Shown here: positions 63,467 to 64,000 of the stretch, piece by piece
Layout of the letters: each line of letters opens with the position of its first letter
Numbering within the stretch: position 1 is the first letter of the stretch
NCBI RefSeq assembly: GCF_012641265.1
Contig: NZ_JABAHZ010000007.1
Coordinates: 124,001 to 188,000 of the forward strand
Direction of reading: 5' to 3'
DNA length: 64,000 nucleotides
Source: Chitinophaga eiseniae
GTDB taxonomy: Bacteria; Bacteroidota; Bacteroidia; Chitinophagales; Chitinophagaceae
Translations under genes and position numbers: made by a program
The notes under the pieces: generated by a model
Told to the model about the DNA's origin: nothing
What the model saw: the letters and a program-made list of their open reading frames with translations, nothing else
The model's database searches: none

Positions 63467-64000
63467 ATGAAGCAATTACTATATATTATTTTCGTAGCAT
63501 CGTTTACGTTAACCGGATGTACAAAATTTTCCGACGACCTTAACCGGAATCCGAACTTGCCGGATACCTTTTCCAACCCCAAGTTGCTGACTTATGCCAT
63601 CCTGAAAATGGATACTACCGCTGCTACGCCTTATGGCCTGTTATACGTGCAGCACCTGTCGGAGAAAGTGTATACCGATGCTTCCCGTTATATCAACAAC
63701 TCTTTTGAGTTCTCTAATTTTTATGCAGATGCGTTGATGAACCTGAACCTGATTATTAAAACGGCACACTTCAATACTGATGAAGGGTCGGCCAATAACC
63801 AGCAGGCGGTAGCCCGGATACTAAGGGCTTATTTTTTCTGGTATATCACGGATCGCTGGGGCGATGTGCCCTATAAAGAAGCCTTACAGGGCAGGGCAAA
63901 GATAGACCCGGCCTATGACAGTCAGAAAGATATTTATACCGATCTGTTTAAAGAACTGACAGAGGCCGCGGCACAGCTGGAAAACAGTAACCCAGCTAAA
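63467..64000 (+). CDS. SusD-like lipoprotein, truncated by the window edge
   Basis: The first 178 codons are visible. Lipoprotein signal with lipobox LTGC, then SusD_2-type sequence (FSDDLNRNPNLPDTF; RILRAYFFWYITDRWGDVPYKEALQG). It pairs with the SusC gene just upstream and would capture substrate at the surface. The 3' end lies beyond 64000. Confidence 0.9.
   Translation, partial: MKQLLYIIFVASFTLTGCTKFSDDLNRNPNLPDTFSNPKLLTYAILKMDTTAATPYGLLYVQHLSEKVYTDASRYINNSFEFSNFYADALMNLNLIIKTAHFNTDEGSANNQQAVARILRAYFFWYITDRWGDVPYKEALQGRAKIDPAYDSQKDIYTDLFKELTEAAAQLENSNPAK

Overview
The window looks like chromosomal DNA of a Bacteroidota bacterium, most likely Chitinophagaceae (Chitinophaga-like). The evidence is the SusC/SusD outer-membrane pairs, DUF4254 next to a family-9 glycosyltransferase, the short Bacteroidota-type S21 and HPF proteins, TPR plus LuxR-type regulators, and promoters of the form TTTG-N18..21-TAnnTTTG. 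Shine-Dalgarno sites are mostly absent, as is usual for the phylum. No rRNA, CRISPR array, IS element or replication origin was seen. LAYOUT. (1) 1-7.5 kb: the start of an Xre/ParS-type antitoxin, then a damage-response cassette: dinB and a DnaE-type polymerase on the minus strand, an SdpI-like membrane protein, and a LexA-like HTH/S24 regulator. The dinB side and the regulator share one palindromic operator. (2) 7.5-26 kb: the conserved information-processing block rpsU-xerC-hpf-tRNA(Thr,Tyr,Gly,Thr)-tuf-tRNA-Trp-secE-nusG-[two transglutaminase-like genes]-rplK-rplA-rplJ-rplL-rpoB-rpoC. The two secreted transglutaminase-like paralogues between nusG and rplK are an insertion into a normally tight order. 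A degenerate tRNA-like element overlaps an intrinsic terminator directly upstream of tuf. (3) 26-33.5 kb: a secreted heptad-repeat protein, DUF4397 lipoprotein, glycerophosphodiesterase, OmpH/Skp-like lipoprotein, APC permease, DUF4254 and a GT9 heptosyltransferase-like protein. (4) 33.5-46.5 kb: two near-identical tRNA-Gln(TTG) genes, each followed by a minus-strand PIN-type toxin-antitoxin-like module (the first toxin gene is frameshifted). Between them lie a PRISE-like reductase/AraC pair, TerC, a thioesterase, a GntR-TauE/SafE-DUF1634 operon, and a TPR-HTH regulator flanked by paired CTACA repeats. A catalytically dead S24 regulator and a DUF1349 protein follow. (5) 46.6-64 kb: nutrient acquisition. 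A LuxR regulator and GH43 enzyme precede an operon SusC-SusD-sulfatase-40 aa membrane peptide-sterol-desaturase-like hydroxylase. That operon has a long structured leader containing a 29-codon ORF that ends in seven consecutive cysteine codons. An FAD oxidoreductase, a secreted propeller-like protein and a second SusC with a truncated SusD complete the window. The two strongest candidates for undescribed biology are the polycysteine leader in front of the sulfatase operon, which would tie organosulfate scavenging to cysteine supply, and the tRNA-like/terminator element in front of tuf, which could be an autoregulatory RNA switch. Both are inferences from sequence and untested.
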